From: Shewanella sp.
GTDB lineage: Bacteria; Pseudomonadota; Gammaproteobacteria; Enterobacterales; Shewanellaceae
Direction of reading: 5' to 3'
NCBI GenBank assembly: GCA_021462625.1
Contig: JAJNAU010000004.1
Coordinates: 1-57,695, forward strand
DNA: 57,695 bases
Shown here: in pieces, positions 31,519 through 42,692 of the stretch
Layout of the letters: the number at the start of each line of letters is the position of its first letter
How positions within the stretch are numbered: the stretch's first letter is position 1
The notes under the pieces: model-generated
Database searches by the model: none
Seen by the model: the letters and a program-made list of their open reading frames with translations, nothing else
What the model was told of the DNA's origin: nothing
Position numbers and translations under genes: made by a program

Positions 31519-32316
31519 TCAATTTGATTTTTTTGTGACACAAATGAGATTGTTGTCATCGCCAAAATGTCTAAGTGGCGATTTCAGATAAACGAATCTC
31601 GCTTCATACATCTTGTCAAGTTTTGAAAAATACTCTTTATACTTAACCATATCCGTTAGGTTAACATCTTCTATGATGTAAATACCATCCGATCGAAGAC
31701 TAGTGATCATATTCTCAAAGAAACACTTTCCAGCAAAAAATTCGTGCAAGCCATCGTCTATAATAATGTCAACGGAGTCTTCTACTAGTTCAGCAGCGCT
31801 CAAAAATTTTTTGATTGAATTGCTAGATGTTTGATCGCACTGAAATGTTTTTATCCTATCTTCGCTAAACAAGATATCGCCATCAATATCACAACCAATG
31901 ACACTCGAATTTGGAAAATAATCACGCCATATTCGAAGACTAGCGCCAGGCTTCCCATTCACACCCATCGATGATTTAAGATTTGGGTTATTGGTACCGA
32001 GCCCACATTCGACAACACTTCTAACATCATATCTCCTAAGCCCAAAAATAAGATCGTAAAAATCCGCGTAATTATGGCTTGGCCAATCGTAGGGATTTGA
32101 ATTGGAAGAAACACCACCTTTGTCAGAGCCATAAGTATTGCAGAGATTATTTATTGGTGACTCATCATATTTTTTGTACTGAACTGCAAAACCATAATCG
32201 AATATTTCTGATTTAAAGTCGATTTTTTTATTGGCGCGAAATGAAGAATACCTTCGGATAAAAAACCCAAAAAAAAGCAGTCGATCAATTTTAATTATTA
32301 TTTTTTTCAATAGCAT
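31519..32316 (-). CDS. Class I SAM-dependent methyltransferase (CmcI/macrocin O-methyltransferase-like)
   Basis: NTYGSDKGG...HNYADFYDLIFG...VVECGLGTNN...IIDDGLHEF; AT-rich. Confidence 0.7.
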   Translation of the reverse strand: MLLKKIIIKIDRLLFFGFFIRRYSSFRANKKIDFKSEIFDYGFAVQYKKYDESPINNLCNTYGSDKGGVSSNSNPYDWPSHNYADFYDLIFGLRRYDVRSVVECGLGTNNPNLKSSMGVNGKPGASLRIWRDYFPNSSVIGCDIDGDILFSEDRIKTFQCDQTSSNSIKKFLSAAELVEDSVDIIIDDGLHEFFAGKCFFENMITSLRSDGIYIIEDVNLTDMVKYKEYFSKLDKMYEARFVYLKSPLRHFGDDNNLICVTKKSN

Positions 32317-32774
32317 ATCGCCATTTCCTCAATGTTGGGCTTAACTTTGGCAGGAATGTATCACATTCCCTCGCTACTTGTCAGGTCCCCGGTGATAGAT
32401 AGGCTCCACGGGAAATCTTATGCTCACAGAAAAGCTATAAACAGCACCTATCGTATTCTAACGTCCTTCAACTATCTCTTTGGTGCGTACCTCAATCTTT
32501 CTATGCTCCAAATAGATAGCGACAGCATCAGCAATCGAAACGGAAAATAACTTTCTGCCACACACCAAACTTGTTCTGTTGGATGATTGTTTTGCCGCCG
32601 TATATGTCTATCTATTCAGTGCTCAAAATCTACGCTTTGTAATAGTTGATGTAGGTCCTAACTTTGCTTCTAACATTAAAGAAAAAAGCCAACAGATCCA
32701 ACCATTGGCTTTCGATGCCTATAACAACTTATCAACTAAAATACCTATAAAATCAGTACGTTAGAATTTTTGAG

Positions 32775-34352
32775 CTACTCCCACTCAATCGTCGCTGGTG
32801 GTTTACCGGAGATGTCATACACCACGCGAGAGATACCATCCACTTCGTTGATGATGCGGTTGGATACCCGCCCCAGGAAGTCGTATCGCAGATCTGCCGA
32901 GTGAGCCGTCATCAAGTCGATGGTTTCTACCGCGCGCAGAGATACAACCCAGTCGTACTTACGGCCATCGCCCATTACCCCCACAGAGCGAACCGGCAGG
33001 AACACGGTAAATGCCTGAGAAACCTTGTTGTACAAATCTGCCTTGTGCAACTCTTCAATGAAGATAGCATCGGCGCGACGCAGCAGGTCACAGTACTCTT
33101 TCTTGATTTCGCCCAGTACGCGAACACCCAGACCAGGACCCGGGAACGGGTGACGGTACAGCATGTCGTATGGCAAACCCAGTTCCAGGCCGATTTTGCG
33201 AACTTCATCTTTGAACAGTTCACGCAGCGGCTCAACCAGACCCAGCTCCATATCTTCCGGCAGACCACCCACGTTGTGGTGTGATTTAATCACATGGGCT
33301 TTGCCGGTGGCGCTGCCAGCAGATTCAATCACATCCGGGTAGATGGTGCCCTGAGCCAGCCACTTGGCATTAACGCGCTTGGAAGCTTCTTCATCGAAGA
33401 TTTCCACGAACACGCGGCCGATAATCTTACGCTTGGCTTCTGGATCGTTTTCGCCTTTCAGCGCTTCCAGGAAGCGGCTTTCTGCATTCACATGGATAAT
33501 GTTCAGACCGAAGTGACTGCCAAACATATCCATTACCTGATGCGCTTCGTTCAAACGCAACAGACCATTGTCGACAAATACACAGGTCAGCTTGTCACCG
33601 ATAGCACGATGCAGCAGCATGGCTGTGACAGAGGAATCCACACCACCTGACAGGCCCAAGATCACTTCCTGATCGCCCACCTGCTGTTTGATACGCTCAA
33701 CCGCATCTTCAATGATAGAAGCTGGTTGCCACTTAGCCTCACAGCCACAGATACTCAGGGTGAAGTGCTGCAGCATACGCAAACCCTGACGGGTATGAGT
33801 TACTTCAGGGTGGAATTGCACGCCGTAGAATTTCTTCTCTTCGTTGGCCATTACCGCAAACGGACAGGTTTCAGTCTGGGCAACCTGCACAAATCCCGGT
33901 GGAATTTCGGCAACTTTGTCGCCGTGGCTCATCCATACATCCAACAGTGGATTGCCGGCATCGCTGATACCGTCTTCGATACAGCTGAGCAGCGCACATT
34001 GAGCCAGCACTTCAACCTGTGCATAGCCGAATTCGGCTTCGCCCACACCTTTGATCACTTTACCGCCGAGCTGCTCAGACATGGTCTGCATGCCGTAGCA
34101 AATGCCCAGTACAGGAACACCGGCGTTAAACACATACTCAGGAGCCCGGGGTGAACCCGCTTGGGTAACACTCTCCGGACCACCGGCCAAAATGATACCG
34201 TTGGGAGCAAATTCACGGAGTTGCGCTTCGGTCACATCCCATGCCCACAGTTCGCAGTACACACCAATTTCGCGGATACGACGGGCGATCAGTTGGGTGT
34301 ACTGAGAGCCGAAGTCAAGGATGAGTATCTTGTGCTCATGAATATCGTTCAT
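32775..34352 (-). CDS. guaA: GMP synthase (glutamine-hydrolysing)
   Basis: [27 protein letters not shown]. Confidence 0.97.
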   Translation of the reverse strand: MNDIHEHKILILDFGSQYTQLIARRIREIGVYCELWAWDVTEAQLREFAPNGIILAGGPESVTQAGSPRAPEYVFNAGVPVLGICYGMQTMSEQLGGKVIKGVGEAEFGYAQVEVLAQCALLSCIEDGISDAGNPLLDVWMSHGDKVAEIPPGFVQVAQTETCPFAVMANEEKKFYGVQFHPEVTHTRQGLRMLQHFTLSICGCEAKWQPASIIEDAVERIKQQVGDQEVILGLSGGVDSSVTAMLLHRAIGDKLTCVFVDNGLLRLNEAHQVMDMFGSHFGLNIIHVNAESRFLEALKGENDPEAKRKIIGRVFVEIFDEEASKRVNAKWLAQGTIYPDVIESAGSATGKAHVIKSHHNVGGLPEDMELGLVEPLRELFKDEVRKIGLELGLPYDMLYRHPFPGPGLGVRVLGEIKKEYCDLLRRADAIFIEELHKADLYNKVSQAFTVFLPVRSVGVMGDGRKYDWVVSLRAVETIDLMTAHSADLRYDFLGRVSNRIINEVDGISRVVYDISGKPPATIEWE

Positions 34353-34473
34353 GGAAAACCTTCATCAATATTTATCAACGCCTTTTACTGGCTTTTCTAA
34401 TAAGGGCGACCCAGGTCGCCCGACAGACAGTTGCAACAGCGGAACAAACCCGCAGTACAGCCATCTTCAATCA

Positions 34474-35940
34474 TTAGCCGCGGCTGCGGTAATTTGGTGC
34501 TTCTTTGATGATGGTCACATCGTGAACATGGGATTCACCCATACCAGCAGAAGTCACTTTGACAAATTCAGCCTTGGTATTCAGCTCGTGAATAGTGCCA
34601 CAGCCAGTCAGCCCCATGCAGGAGCGCAGGCCGCCCATATGCTGGTGAATGATCTCTTTCAGCTTGCCTTTATAAGGTACGCGGCCCTCGATACCCTCAG
34701 GTACCAGTTTGTCAGCAGCATTATCTGTCTGGAAGTAACGGTCAGAAGAACCCTCAGACATAGCGCCCAAAGAGCCCATGCCGCGATAAGACTTGTAAGC
34801 ACGGCCCTGATACAGTTCAACTTCACCTGGCGCTTCATCAGTACCGGCAAACATAGAGCCAGCCATAATACAGGAGGCACCGGCAGCCAAAGCTTTAGCC
34901 AGATCACCTGAGTAACGGATACCGCCATCGGCGATAACCGGAATGCCCCTGCCCTGCAGCGCGTCGACGGCGTCAGATACCGCAGTGATCTGAGGTACAC
35001 CCACGCCGGTTACGATACGGGTAGTACAAATGGAGCCAGGGCCAATACCGACTTTAACCGCGTTTACACCGGCTTCAACCAGCGCAAGTGCACCTTCGGC
35101 AGTCGCCACATTGCCACCGATAATTTGCAGTTCAGGGTACTTGGTACGGGTACCACGGATACGCTGCAACACCCCTTCTGAATGGCCGTGGGAGGAATCA
35201 ATCAGCAGCACGTCAACACCGGCTTTCACCAGCGCATCAACACGCTCTTCATTACCGGGACCAGCACCCACAGCAGCTCCCACACGCAGACGACCGAACT
35301 CGTCTTTACAGGCGTTTGGTTTACGCTCGGCCTTCTCGAAGTCTTTAACAGTGATAAGACCAGTCAGCTTGAAGCTGTCATCCACAACCAGGATCTTCTC
35401 GATACGGTTGGCGTGCATCAGACGCTGAACTTCTGCACGGGCAGTACCTTCCAGTACTGTCACCAGACGGCTTTTTGGCGTCATCACCTCAGCAACGGTT
35501 TTATCCCAGTCGGTGATAAAACGCACATCACGACCAGTGATGATCCCGACCAGTTCATTGGCTTCGTTCACAACCGGGTACCCGGCAAAACCGTTTTTGG
35601 CCGTCAGTTCACGCAGTTGCGCCAGCGTGGTTTCCGGGGTTACAGTCACAGGCTGAGCCACCACACCGGCTTCATAGATTTTTACGCGGCGAACTTCTTC
35701 GGCCTGCTGCTCAATGCTCATATTCTTATGAATAAACCCCAGGCCGCCTTCCTGCGCCATGGCGATCGCCAGCCGAGCTTCGGTCACCGTATCCATGGCA
35801 GCGGACACCAGAGGAATATTCAGGCTGATTTTGTCGGTCAGACGGGTGTTGAGATTGGCAGTGTTAGGGAGAATAGTGGAATGAGCAGGGACAAGCAGAA
35901 CATCGTCAAAGGTAAGGGCTTCTTTTTTTAATCGTAGCAT
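34474..35940 (-). CDS. guaB: IMP dehydrogenase
   Basis: [22 protein letters not shown] domains; [17 protein letters not shown]. Confidence 0.97.
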   Translation of the reverse strand: MLRLKKEALTFDDVLLVPAHSTILPNTANLNTRLTDKISLNIPLVSAAMDTVTEARLAIAMAQEGGLGFIHKNMSIEQQAEEVRRVKIYEAGVVAQPVTVTPETTLAQLRELTAKNGFAGYPVVNEANELVGIITGRDVRFITDWDKTVAEVMTPKSRLVTVLEGTARAEVQRLMHANRIEKILVVDDSFKLTGLITVKDFEKAERKPNACKDEFGRLRVGAAVGAGPGNEERVDALVKAGVDVLLIDSSHGHSEGVLQRIRGTRTKYPELQIIGGNVATAEGALALVEAGVNAVKVGIGPGSICTTRIVTGVGVPQITAVSDAVDALQGRGIPVIADGGIRYSGDLAKALAAGASCIMAGSMFAGTDEAPGEVELYQGRAYKSYRGMGSLGAMSEGSSDRYFQTDNAADKLVPEGIEGRVPYKGKLKEIIHQHMGGLRSCMGLTGCGTIHELNTKAEFVKVTSAGMGESHVHDVTIIKEAPNYRSRG

Positions 35941-36060
35941 GGCAACATCTCCCTATTTATATGGATTTCGAAGGTGAAATATTGCGGCGGCATTATACCT
36001 TGCGTCTTCCACTTGGTAAATGGAAAATTGTAAAAATCGGACGTTTTCGCTGGAAAGGCC

Positions 36061-37398
36061 ATGCAACTCCCTAAAAACAATATTTATACCGTCTCCCGTT
36101 TAAACGGCGAAATCCGTCAATTGCTGGAAGGCCAACTGGGCAAAATTTGGCTCAATGGTGAAATTTCCAACTTTTCGGCGCCGGGTTCGGGTCACTGGTA
36201 TCTAACCCTCAAGGACAGCCGCTCACAAATCCGCTGCGCCATGTTCAGGGGCCGCAATCAGAGTGTCACTTTTCGCCCTGCCAATGGTCAGCAGGTGCTG
36301 GTGCGCGGCACCATCAGCGTGTATGAGCCCAGAGGCGACTACCAACTCTTGATTGAATCCATGCTGCCCGCCGGTGACGGCCTGCTGGCACAGCAATATG
36401 AAGCGCTGAAAATGCAACTGGCGGCCCAGGGACTGTTCGCTCAGGACACCAAAAGACCACTGCCGGATAAGATCCAGCGGATTGGTGTAATCACCTCTCC
36501 CACCGGCGCCGCGATCCGTGATGTACTGCATGTACTTGCTCGGCGTGATCCCTCTATCGAAGTGGTGATCTACCCGGCACAGGTACAGGGAGAAGCCGCT
36601 ACCCAAACTATTATTCAGGCACTGAATATCGCCAACCGACGGCTGGAAGTAGATGTACTGCTGCTGACAAGAGGTGGCGGTTCACTGGAGGATCTCTGGT
36701 GTTTCAACTCAGAAGCCCTCGCCCACGCCATCTACAACTCCGCTTTGCCTGTAGTGAGTGCCGTGGGCCATGAAGTTGATACCACCATCGCCGACTATGT
36801 GGCTGACGTACGAGCGCCCACCCCCTCTGCCGGGGCAGAGCTGTTATCCAAGGACAAAGGTAATAAACTGCAAAAGCTGGCAGTGGCAGCAAGCCGTCTG
36901 CAAACCGGCTGGGATCATTATCATCTCAAGTCGGAGCGGCGCCTGAACTTACTGCAGCACAGACTGACGCTGCAAGATCCAGTGCGCACTCTGCAGCAAC
37001 TGGCGCAAGGTTTCGATGAGATGCAATTGCGGCTGGAAGGAGCGCTGGCTCGGCGCTTAAGTCAGCTGTCGCTCAGGCAGCAAAAACTTGCCGGCAGGCT
37101 GCAACAGCAGTCGCCCAGGCACCGGCTTGAAGCCGGGCAAAGCCGCCTTGGTTATCTGAGTAGAAACCTTAACGAAGCCATGATGCACAGGCTGGAAAAA
37201 GCCAGTGAGAAGTTGCAACATCAGGCCGGCATGCTGGGCAGCGTCAGCCCTCTGGGCACCCTGAGCCGGGGTTACAGTATTACCTCAGATGCAGATGGTC
37301 AGGTGCTGGACGATGCCGCCAAGGTCAGGGTCGGTGACACACTGCGCACCCGTCTGAAACAGGGGGAGCTGCAATCCACTGTCACCAAGGTGCTCTGA
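36061..37398 (+). CDS. xseA: Exodeoxyribonuclease VII large subunit
   Basis: [31 protein letters not shown]. Confidence 0.96.
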   Translation: MQLPKNNIYTVSRLNGEIRQLLEGQLGKIWLNGEISNFSAPGSGHWYLTLKDSRSQIRCAMFRGRNQSVTFRPANGQQVLVRGTISVYEPRGDYQLLIESMLPAGDGLLAQQYEALKMQLAAQGLFAQDTKRPLPDKIQRIGVITSPTGAAIRDVLHVLARRDPSIEVVIYPAQVQGEAATQTIIQALNIANRRLEVDVLLLTRGGGSLEDLWCFNSEALAHAIYNSALPVVSAVGHEVDTTIADYVADVRAPTPSAGAELLSKDKGNKLQKLAVAASRLQTGWDHYHLKSERRLNLLQHRLTLQDPVRTLQQLAQGFDEMQLRLEGALARRLSQLSLRQQKLAGRLQQQSPRHRLEAGQSRLGYLSRNLNEAMMHRLEKASEKLQHQAGMLGSVSPLGTLSRGYSITSDADGQVLDDAAKVRVGDTLRTRLKQGELQSTVTKVL

Positions 37399-37779
37399 GC
37401 TTTAAAAAGGGCTCCCTCCAAGGAGCCGCTATCTTTTACCTTCTGACAAAACACCTTAATATCAGCAGAGTCCAATCGATTGGTCATTTCTGCAATATTT
37501 TTCTCGTCAGAGGCAGTGGCTTACCAATAGCCCCCATGAAACATGGACTTTCAGGGAGTAATTGACGAAGAATTTTAAGAAATTGACCCGTTCCCTGCTG
37601 ACAGCAGGCTTGATGTCGGTCAACCTCAACTGCCTTGCCGGCAACTGGCAGTTAGCTGGCATTCGACAGTAGATTCCTATCGGCGACCAAGCAGTTTAAA
37701 AAAGCTCGCATTGGGAAAATGCGGACTTTTGCTAAAACTAAACGCTAACACTGTTTAAATGGAACTTTTTAAACCTTTC

Positions 37780-38436
37780 CTACAAATTGGCCTTCAACTC
37801 CCGCAGATAGCGATAGATGGAATGTACTGAGATGTCCAGTCGATTGGCCGCCACCTGTGCACTGTCTTTAAACTCAAAAATACCCAGCTCATAGAGTTGA
37901 GTCACTATCTCGCGGCTCTTCTTCGACGGCGGAATTTCAGCATTCCCCCGTACATCCGTTGCCACCCCATCAATGGTAGAATGCAATGCCTCATCTATAT
38001 TGCGGGCAAATACCTCGGGAGACTGGGCCACTTCTGCGCTCAGCATATTATCGGGCAGCATAGTGCGCAGCACAGATTGCAACGGTGCATCCATATCTGC
38101 ATTGATACAGAGCAGTGCGATAGCCTTGTTCTGACTGTTGCGGATCACAGTCGTGGTGGACCGCAGGGTCTTACCATTGGCACACTTAGTTAGATAAGAA
38201 GCGGAAATATCCTGACCTGTTTTGAGTTTCAGCATCGCCAGATTGGTGATCGGCGCACCAACACTGCGGCCAGTAATATGACCGTTGGCAATTTTGATGA
38301 CTGAGGGATCTCTGGCATCCAGACTGTGAAGTACCACTTCGGCATGCTCGCCATACATGGCGGCAATACCATCGACGACATTCTCCATCGCCTTGAGAAT
38401 TTCAAAATCGCTCTGACTCAGTTCCTGCAGTTTCAC
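37780..38436 (-). CDS. YheO/DauR-like transcriptional regulator (PAS-like plus HTH)
   Basis: N-terminal YheO-like domain (HAEVVLHSLDARDPSVIKIANGHITGR) and C-terminal HTH (VAANRLDISVHSIYRYLRE). Confidence 0.85.
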   Translation of the reverse strand: MKLQELSQSDFEILKAMENVVDGIAAMYGEHAEVVLHSLDARDPSVIKIANGHITGRSVGAPITNLAMLKLKTGQDISASYLTKCANGKTLRSTTTVIRNSQNKAIALLCINADMDAPLQSVLRTMLPDNMLSAEVAQSPEVFARNIDEALHSTIDGVATDVRGNAEIPPSKKSREIVTQLYELGIFEFKDSAQVAANRLDISVHSIYRYLRELKANL

Positions 38437-38450
38437 TCACGCTCCTTACC

Positions 38451-38478
38451 ATAAAGCCCCGGAGCTACCGGGGCTGGT
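38451..38478. terminator. Hairpin between cyuA and the regulator
   Basis: AAAGCCCCGGAGCTACCGGGGCTGGTTT. Confidence 0.5.
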
Positions 38479-38499
38479 TTATCTCGCTCGAGGCCGGAC

Positions 38500-39774
38500 T
38501 TAGGCCGACATAATGTTAATAATGGTGCTGTCCGTTGTGGACATACCATGGCTGACCATCTGGCCGATATTACGGATAGTTTGCTCAACGTCTGCGGCAA
38601 TAATGCCCTGACCGGAAACACTATGACAATTCAAAGCCATCAGAAACGCCCGCACTGCAGCACAGGAAGAGGTGCTGACCTTCATGGCACAGGACGCTTT
38701 GGCACCATCACATATCATGCCGGAACTGTCACTGATCACATTCTGAATGGCATAACAGGATTGCTCAAAGCTACCGCCCGCCAGATATACCATCGCCATA
38801 GACGCAGCGGCACTGGTTACTGTGTTGCCACAGAAGGCAGACAAAGGTGGATAGTGAGACTTAATATAGATAGCGCTCAGATGGCTCATGATCAGTGCTC
38901 TGGCCAACTGTTCATCGCTGCATTGATAACGCTGGGCGGTGATCACCACTGGAATAGTCGCCGCAATTCCCTGATTGCCGGAGCCAAAGTTACTCATGGC
39001 TGGCAGAGATGCGCCCCCCATGCGGGCATCTGATGCTGCTGCGGTACACATCACGATCTTGTTCAGCAGATCTTCAGCCAACATACCCTCATCAATGCTC
39101 TTTTTTATGGTACGGCCGACTTCAAGACCGTAGGAACGCGCCATCCCTTCATCCGACAGGCGGGTGTTCAGATCAGAGGCTTTGAGAATAAATTTAATAC
39201 GGTCGAAATCGACTTGGGTGGCAAAATCGTAGATGGCTGCAATACTGATATCCACACCATCGCAGATAGAACCTGTCGCCGTCTTGGTACTGGGCTCGAC
39301 GGCATAGATCACCTCACCATCAAGCTGTTTTTCCACTACCAGGGTATGACCCCCGCTGATGCAAACCAGCGCTTCCCGACCCTGACCACGGGCAATAACG
39401 CAACAGTAGATAAACTCATCAGTTTCAGTACGCCTTACCGATACCTTACCGGCATCGATCATCATCTGAGCACTGGCTACCTGCTCGGGGGTGATTTTAG
39501 CCAATACTTCCAGTCCGGCTTCGCTGTCTCCGGCGAGTGCTCCGGTTGCGGCGGCAATCGCCAGACCGATTTTCCCGGTCCCCGGCACAAACACACCCAT
39601 CGAATTCTTGTACAGGTTGTCAGATACCAATACCTCCAGTGATTCGGGCGCAGCGCCCAGGGTATCGGCCGCAACGGCGGATGCATAAGCTGCGGCGATT
39701 GGTTCGGTACAACCCAACGCCGGTTTCACCACCTGATTAATAATATCTATATATTGCTGCCATTCTTGTTTCAT
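38500..39774 (-). CDS. cyuA: L-cysteine desulfidase, CyuA/YhaM family (UPF0597)
   Basis: [32 protein letters not shown] at 39774 preferred over the longer ORF. Confidence 0.85.
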   Translation of the reverse strand: MKQEWQQYIDIINQVVKPALGCTEPIAAAYASAVAADTLGAAPESLEVLVSDNLYKNSMGVFVPGTGKIGLAIAAATGALAGDSEAGLEVLAKITPEQVASAQMMIDAGKVSVRRTETDEFIYCCVIARGQGREALVCISGGHTLVVEKQLDGEVIYAVEPSTKTATGSICDGVDISIAAIYDFATQVDFDRIKFILKASDLNTRLSDEGMARSYGLEVGRTIKKSIDEGMLAEDLLNKIVMCTAAASDARMGGASLPAMSNFGSGNQGIAATIPVVITAQRYQCSDEQLARALIMSHLSAIYIKSHYPPLSAFCGNTVTSAAASMAMVYLAGGSFEQSCYAIQNVISDSSGMICDGAKASCAMKVSTSSCAAVRAFLMALNCHSVSGQGIIAADVEQTIRNIGQMVSHGMSTTDSTIINIMSA

Positions 39775-39942
39775 GGGATTAGCCTCTGTGCGGGTACCTG
39801 GCTTACACCCTGTAAAAACCGGGATCCAGCAAATACTGGAACAAAAGCCGGTCCTTAACAGAGAACTTCCTGTGCCTCGATTGCATCCTGACTGGAATAA
39901 CGACACAGGCGACATTGGTGTAAGCCGCTATAGGATTAAGCA

Positions 39943-40323
39943 TTATGCCTTGTGAGCTATTGCTTCAATTTCGATCTTTACGCCCATAGGCAGATCTTTA
40001 ACTGCGAAGCAACTACGGGCTGGACAGTCAGTTTTGAAGAACTCTTTGTAAACTTCGTTAAATGCTGCAAAATCGCTGATATCCGCCAGATAGCAGGTAG
40101 TCTTCAATATAGTCTCCATACTGGCTCCACCTGCTTGCAGCACATATTGCAAATTCAGCAGGGACTGACGAGACTGTTCGCTGATACCGCCATCAACAAC
40201 ACCGCCTTTCTCACGACATACAGGCAGTTGGCCTGAGGTGAACACCAGCTCACCGAAGGAAGTACCATGTGAATATGGACCGATTGCTTCTGGCGCTTTT
40301 GCTGCGTTGATTGTTTGCTTCAT
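39943..40323 (-). CDS. ridA: RidA family enamine/imine deaminase
   Basis: MKQTINAAKAPEAIGPYSHGTSFGELVFTSGQLPV. Confidence 0.92.
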   Translation of the reverse strand: MKQTINAAKAPEAIGPYSHGTSFGELVFTSGQLPVCREKGGVVDGGISEQSRQSLLNLQYVLQAGGASMETILKTTCYLADISDFAAFNEVYKEFFKTDCPARSCFAVKDLPMGVKIEIEAIAHKA

Positions 40324-40602
40324 GACATTCCTCGTTTTGCAAAAAAATTTAATCTTTACCATCTATCACGGTGCAATATTATTTGCATTTTTAAGATTTT
40401 TCGCAACTACACTTTAGTGATTTAGTCGGTATAATGTCAGTTATCCAGCTCACACCCCACTTTACGAATAATTGCGAAGCGCATCTCATCATTAATATCT
40501 GCGGCGTGATTTTGATTGCTGCGGCCTTAACTCTCAAATATATTTGCAAAAAATTCTCGTAACTCCCCCTAATTAATTATTTCTATAATTTAAGGTTGAT
40601 GC

Positions 40603-41907
40603 ATGAAAGCCGAAATAACTGCAACAGAATGGACAGGTGTAGACCGCTCAGAAAGCGCTGCATGGAAAGAAGCCACACGCTTCGACAGCACGGACTGGGG
40701 CTGGATCATCATGAGTATAGGTATGGCCATCGGCGCGGGCATTGTGTTCTTGCCGGTTCAGGTTGGCCTGATGGGACTCTGGGTATTTTTGCTGTCGGCG
40801 GTGATAGGCTACCCCGCCATGTATATGTTCCAGCGTCTGTTTATCAACACGCTGGCGGAATCCAAGAAGTGTCAAGACTATCCCAGTGTGATTACCGGTT
40901 ATCTGGGCAAAAACTGGGGGATCTTCCTCGGTCTGCTCTACTTTGTCATGCTGGTGATATGGGTATTTGTATACTCGACCGCCATTACCAATGACAGCGC
41001 CTCCTTCCTGCAAAGTTTTGGTTTAACAGATGGTTTGCTGTCAGAAAACCCATTCTATGGTCTGGTGCTTATCTGTTTTCTGGTCGCGCTGGCCTCCCGT
41101 GGTGAAAACCTGCTGTTTAAGATCTCAACCCTGATGGTATTGACCAAACTGGGTGTGGTTGCCCTGCTGGGGCTGATGATGGTGGACAAGTGGGATACCG
41201 CCAATATTGGTGCCATTCCGGAAACTGGCAGCCTGATCAAAGACTCCATCGTGATGTTGCCCTTCACACTGACCTCAATTCTATTTATCCAGAGTCTGAG
41301 CCCCATGGTGATCTCCTACCGCAGCCGTGAGAAGTCTATTGAAGTGGCCCGCTTCAAAGCAATGCGCGCCATGAATATCGCCTTTGGTATCCTGTTTGTG
41401 GTGGTGTTCTTCTATGCCGTCTCTTTCACTCTGGCTATGGGCCACGATCAGGCGGTAAAGGCTTCTGAAGAGAACATCTCTGCACTGGCGATGGTCGCTC
41501 AGGGCATGCCTGGTCAGACCTTGAAGCTGCTGAGCCTGATACTGAATATCTTCGCCGTAATGACAGCTTACTTCGGTGTTTATCTCGGCTTCCGCGAAGC
41601 ATGTCAGGGCATCACCATGAACGTACTGCGCCGCTTCCTGCCGGAAAACCGCATTAATGCCAACAAAGTGGGCTACGGCATCATGCTGTTCACCATCCTG
41701 CTGTCCTGGAGTGCCATTGCACTGAACGCCCCGGTACTGAGCTTCACCTCCATATGCAGCCCTATCTTCGGTCTGGTAGGCTGCCTGATCCCTGCCTACC
41801 TGGTGTATCAGGTTCCTGCGCTGCACAAATATAAGGGAGTAGGTCTGTATGTGATTATCGCCACGGGTATTCTGCTGTGTTTATCGCCTTTCCTGGCTTT
41901 CAGTTAA
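40603..41907 (+). CDS. cyuP: HAAAP family amino acid permease, CyuP/YhaO-like
   Basis: FDSTDWGWIIMSIGMAIGAGIVFLPVQVGLMGLWVFLL; very close to E. coli YhaO from memory. Confidence 0.9.
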   Translation: MKAEITATEWTGVDRSESAAWKEATRFDSTDWGWIIMSIGMAIGAGIVFLPVQVGLMGLWVFLLSAVIGYPAMYMFQRLFINTLAESKKCQDYPSVITGYLGKNWGIFLGLLYFVMLVIWVFVYSTAITNDSASFLQSFGLTDGLLSENPFYGLVLICFLVALASRGENLLFKISTLMVLTKLGVVALLGLMMVDKWDTANIGAIPETGSLIKDSIVMLPFTLTSILFIQSLSPMVISYRSREKSIEVARFKAMRAMNIAFGILFVVVFFYAVSFTLAMGHDQAVKASEENISALAMVAQGMPGQTLKLLSLILNIFAVMTAYFGVYLGFREACQGITMNVLRRFLPENRINANKVGYGIMLFTILLSWSAIALNAPVLSFTSICSPIFGLVGCLIPAYLVYQVPALHKYKGVGLYVIIATGILLCLSPFLAFS

Positions 41908-41924
41908 TCACATTGAGTAAAGAT

Positions 41925-41948
41925 AAACGCTCCTTCGGGAGCGTTTCA
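41925..41948. terminator. Terminator hairpin downstream of cyuP
   Basis: AAACGCTCCTTCGGGAGCGTTT. Confidence 0.6.
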
Positions 41949-42004
41949 GCGTCATGACAAACCCCGCTTGAAAAGCGGTTTTTATTTTGAACCAGCCTGC
42001 CGGG

Positions 42005-42598
42005 TTAGTCCCAAATCGCTTCGCGGAAGTGTTTACGGCAAACAGACTCATAACTCTCATTACCACCAATCGCAACCTGCTCACCCTCTTTTATAGGCCG
42101 TCCCTCACCATCGAGACGCAGCACCATATTGGCTTTACGACCACAATGACAGATGGTTTTCAGCTCCACCAGCTTATCGGCCCAGGCCAGCAGATATTGG
42201 CTGCCGACAAAAAGCTCGCCCTGAAAATCGGTTCGCAGGCCATAACACAATACGGGAATATCCATTTTATCAACAACATAAGCCAGCTGTTTCACCTGCT
42301 CCTTGGTGAGAAACTGGCATTCATCCACCAGCACACAATGCAGCGTCTGAGCGCTGAGAGCACTGGCAATGATATCCACCAGGTTGTCACCGACACCGAA
42401 CACCTGGGCATCAGATTCAATACCTATGCGGGACGCGATTTTGCCCACGCCATATCTGTCATCGATGGAAGCCGTCATGACCAGAGTATTCATACCACGT
42501 TCGCGGTAGTTGTATGACGACTGCAACAAAGACGTGGATTTACCGGCGTTCATGGCCGAGTAATAAAAGTAAAGCTGCGCCAAATTCAGTTCCCCCAA
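42005..42598 (-). CDS. tdk: Thymidine kinase
   Basis: [28 protein letters not shown]. Confidence 0.95.
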   Translation of the reverse strand: MGELNLAQLYFYYSAMNAGKSTSLLQSSYNYRERGMNTLVMTASIDDRYGVGKIASRIGIESDAQVFGVGDNLVDIIASALSAQTLHCVLVDECQFLTKEQVKQLAYVVDKMDIPVLCYGLRTDFQGELFVGSQYLLAWADKLVELKTICHCGRKANMVLRLDGEGRPIKEGEQVAIGGNESYESVCRKHFREAIWD

Positions 42599-42645
42599 AA
42601 AATGTACGGCGGCATTTTACCATTGGCCAGCGCAGGGCAACACCA

Positions 42646-42675
42646 TAAAAAACGCGGCACCGGGGCCGCGTTTCA
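42646..42675. terminator. Terminator hairpin downstream of the NhaC-family gene
   Basis: AAAAAACGCGGCACCGGGGCCGCGTTT. Confidence 0.6.
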
Positions 42676-42692
42676 GATTGTCAGGATGCCTG

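Noticed and set aside
35182-35931. 249-aa plus-strand ORF antisense to guaB
   Set aside because: Mirror ORF of a conserved gene, no family features.
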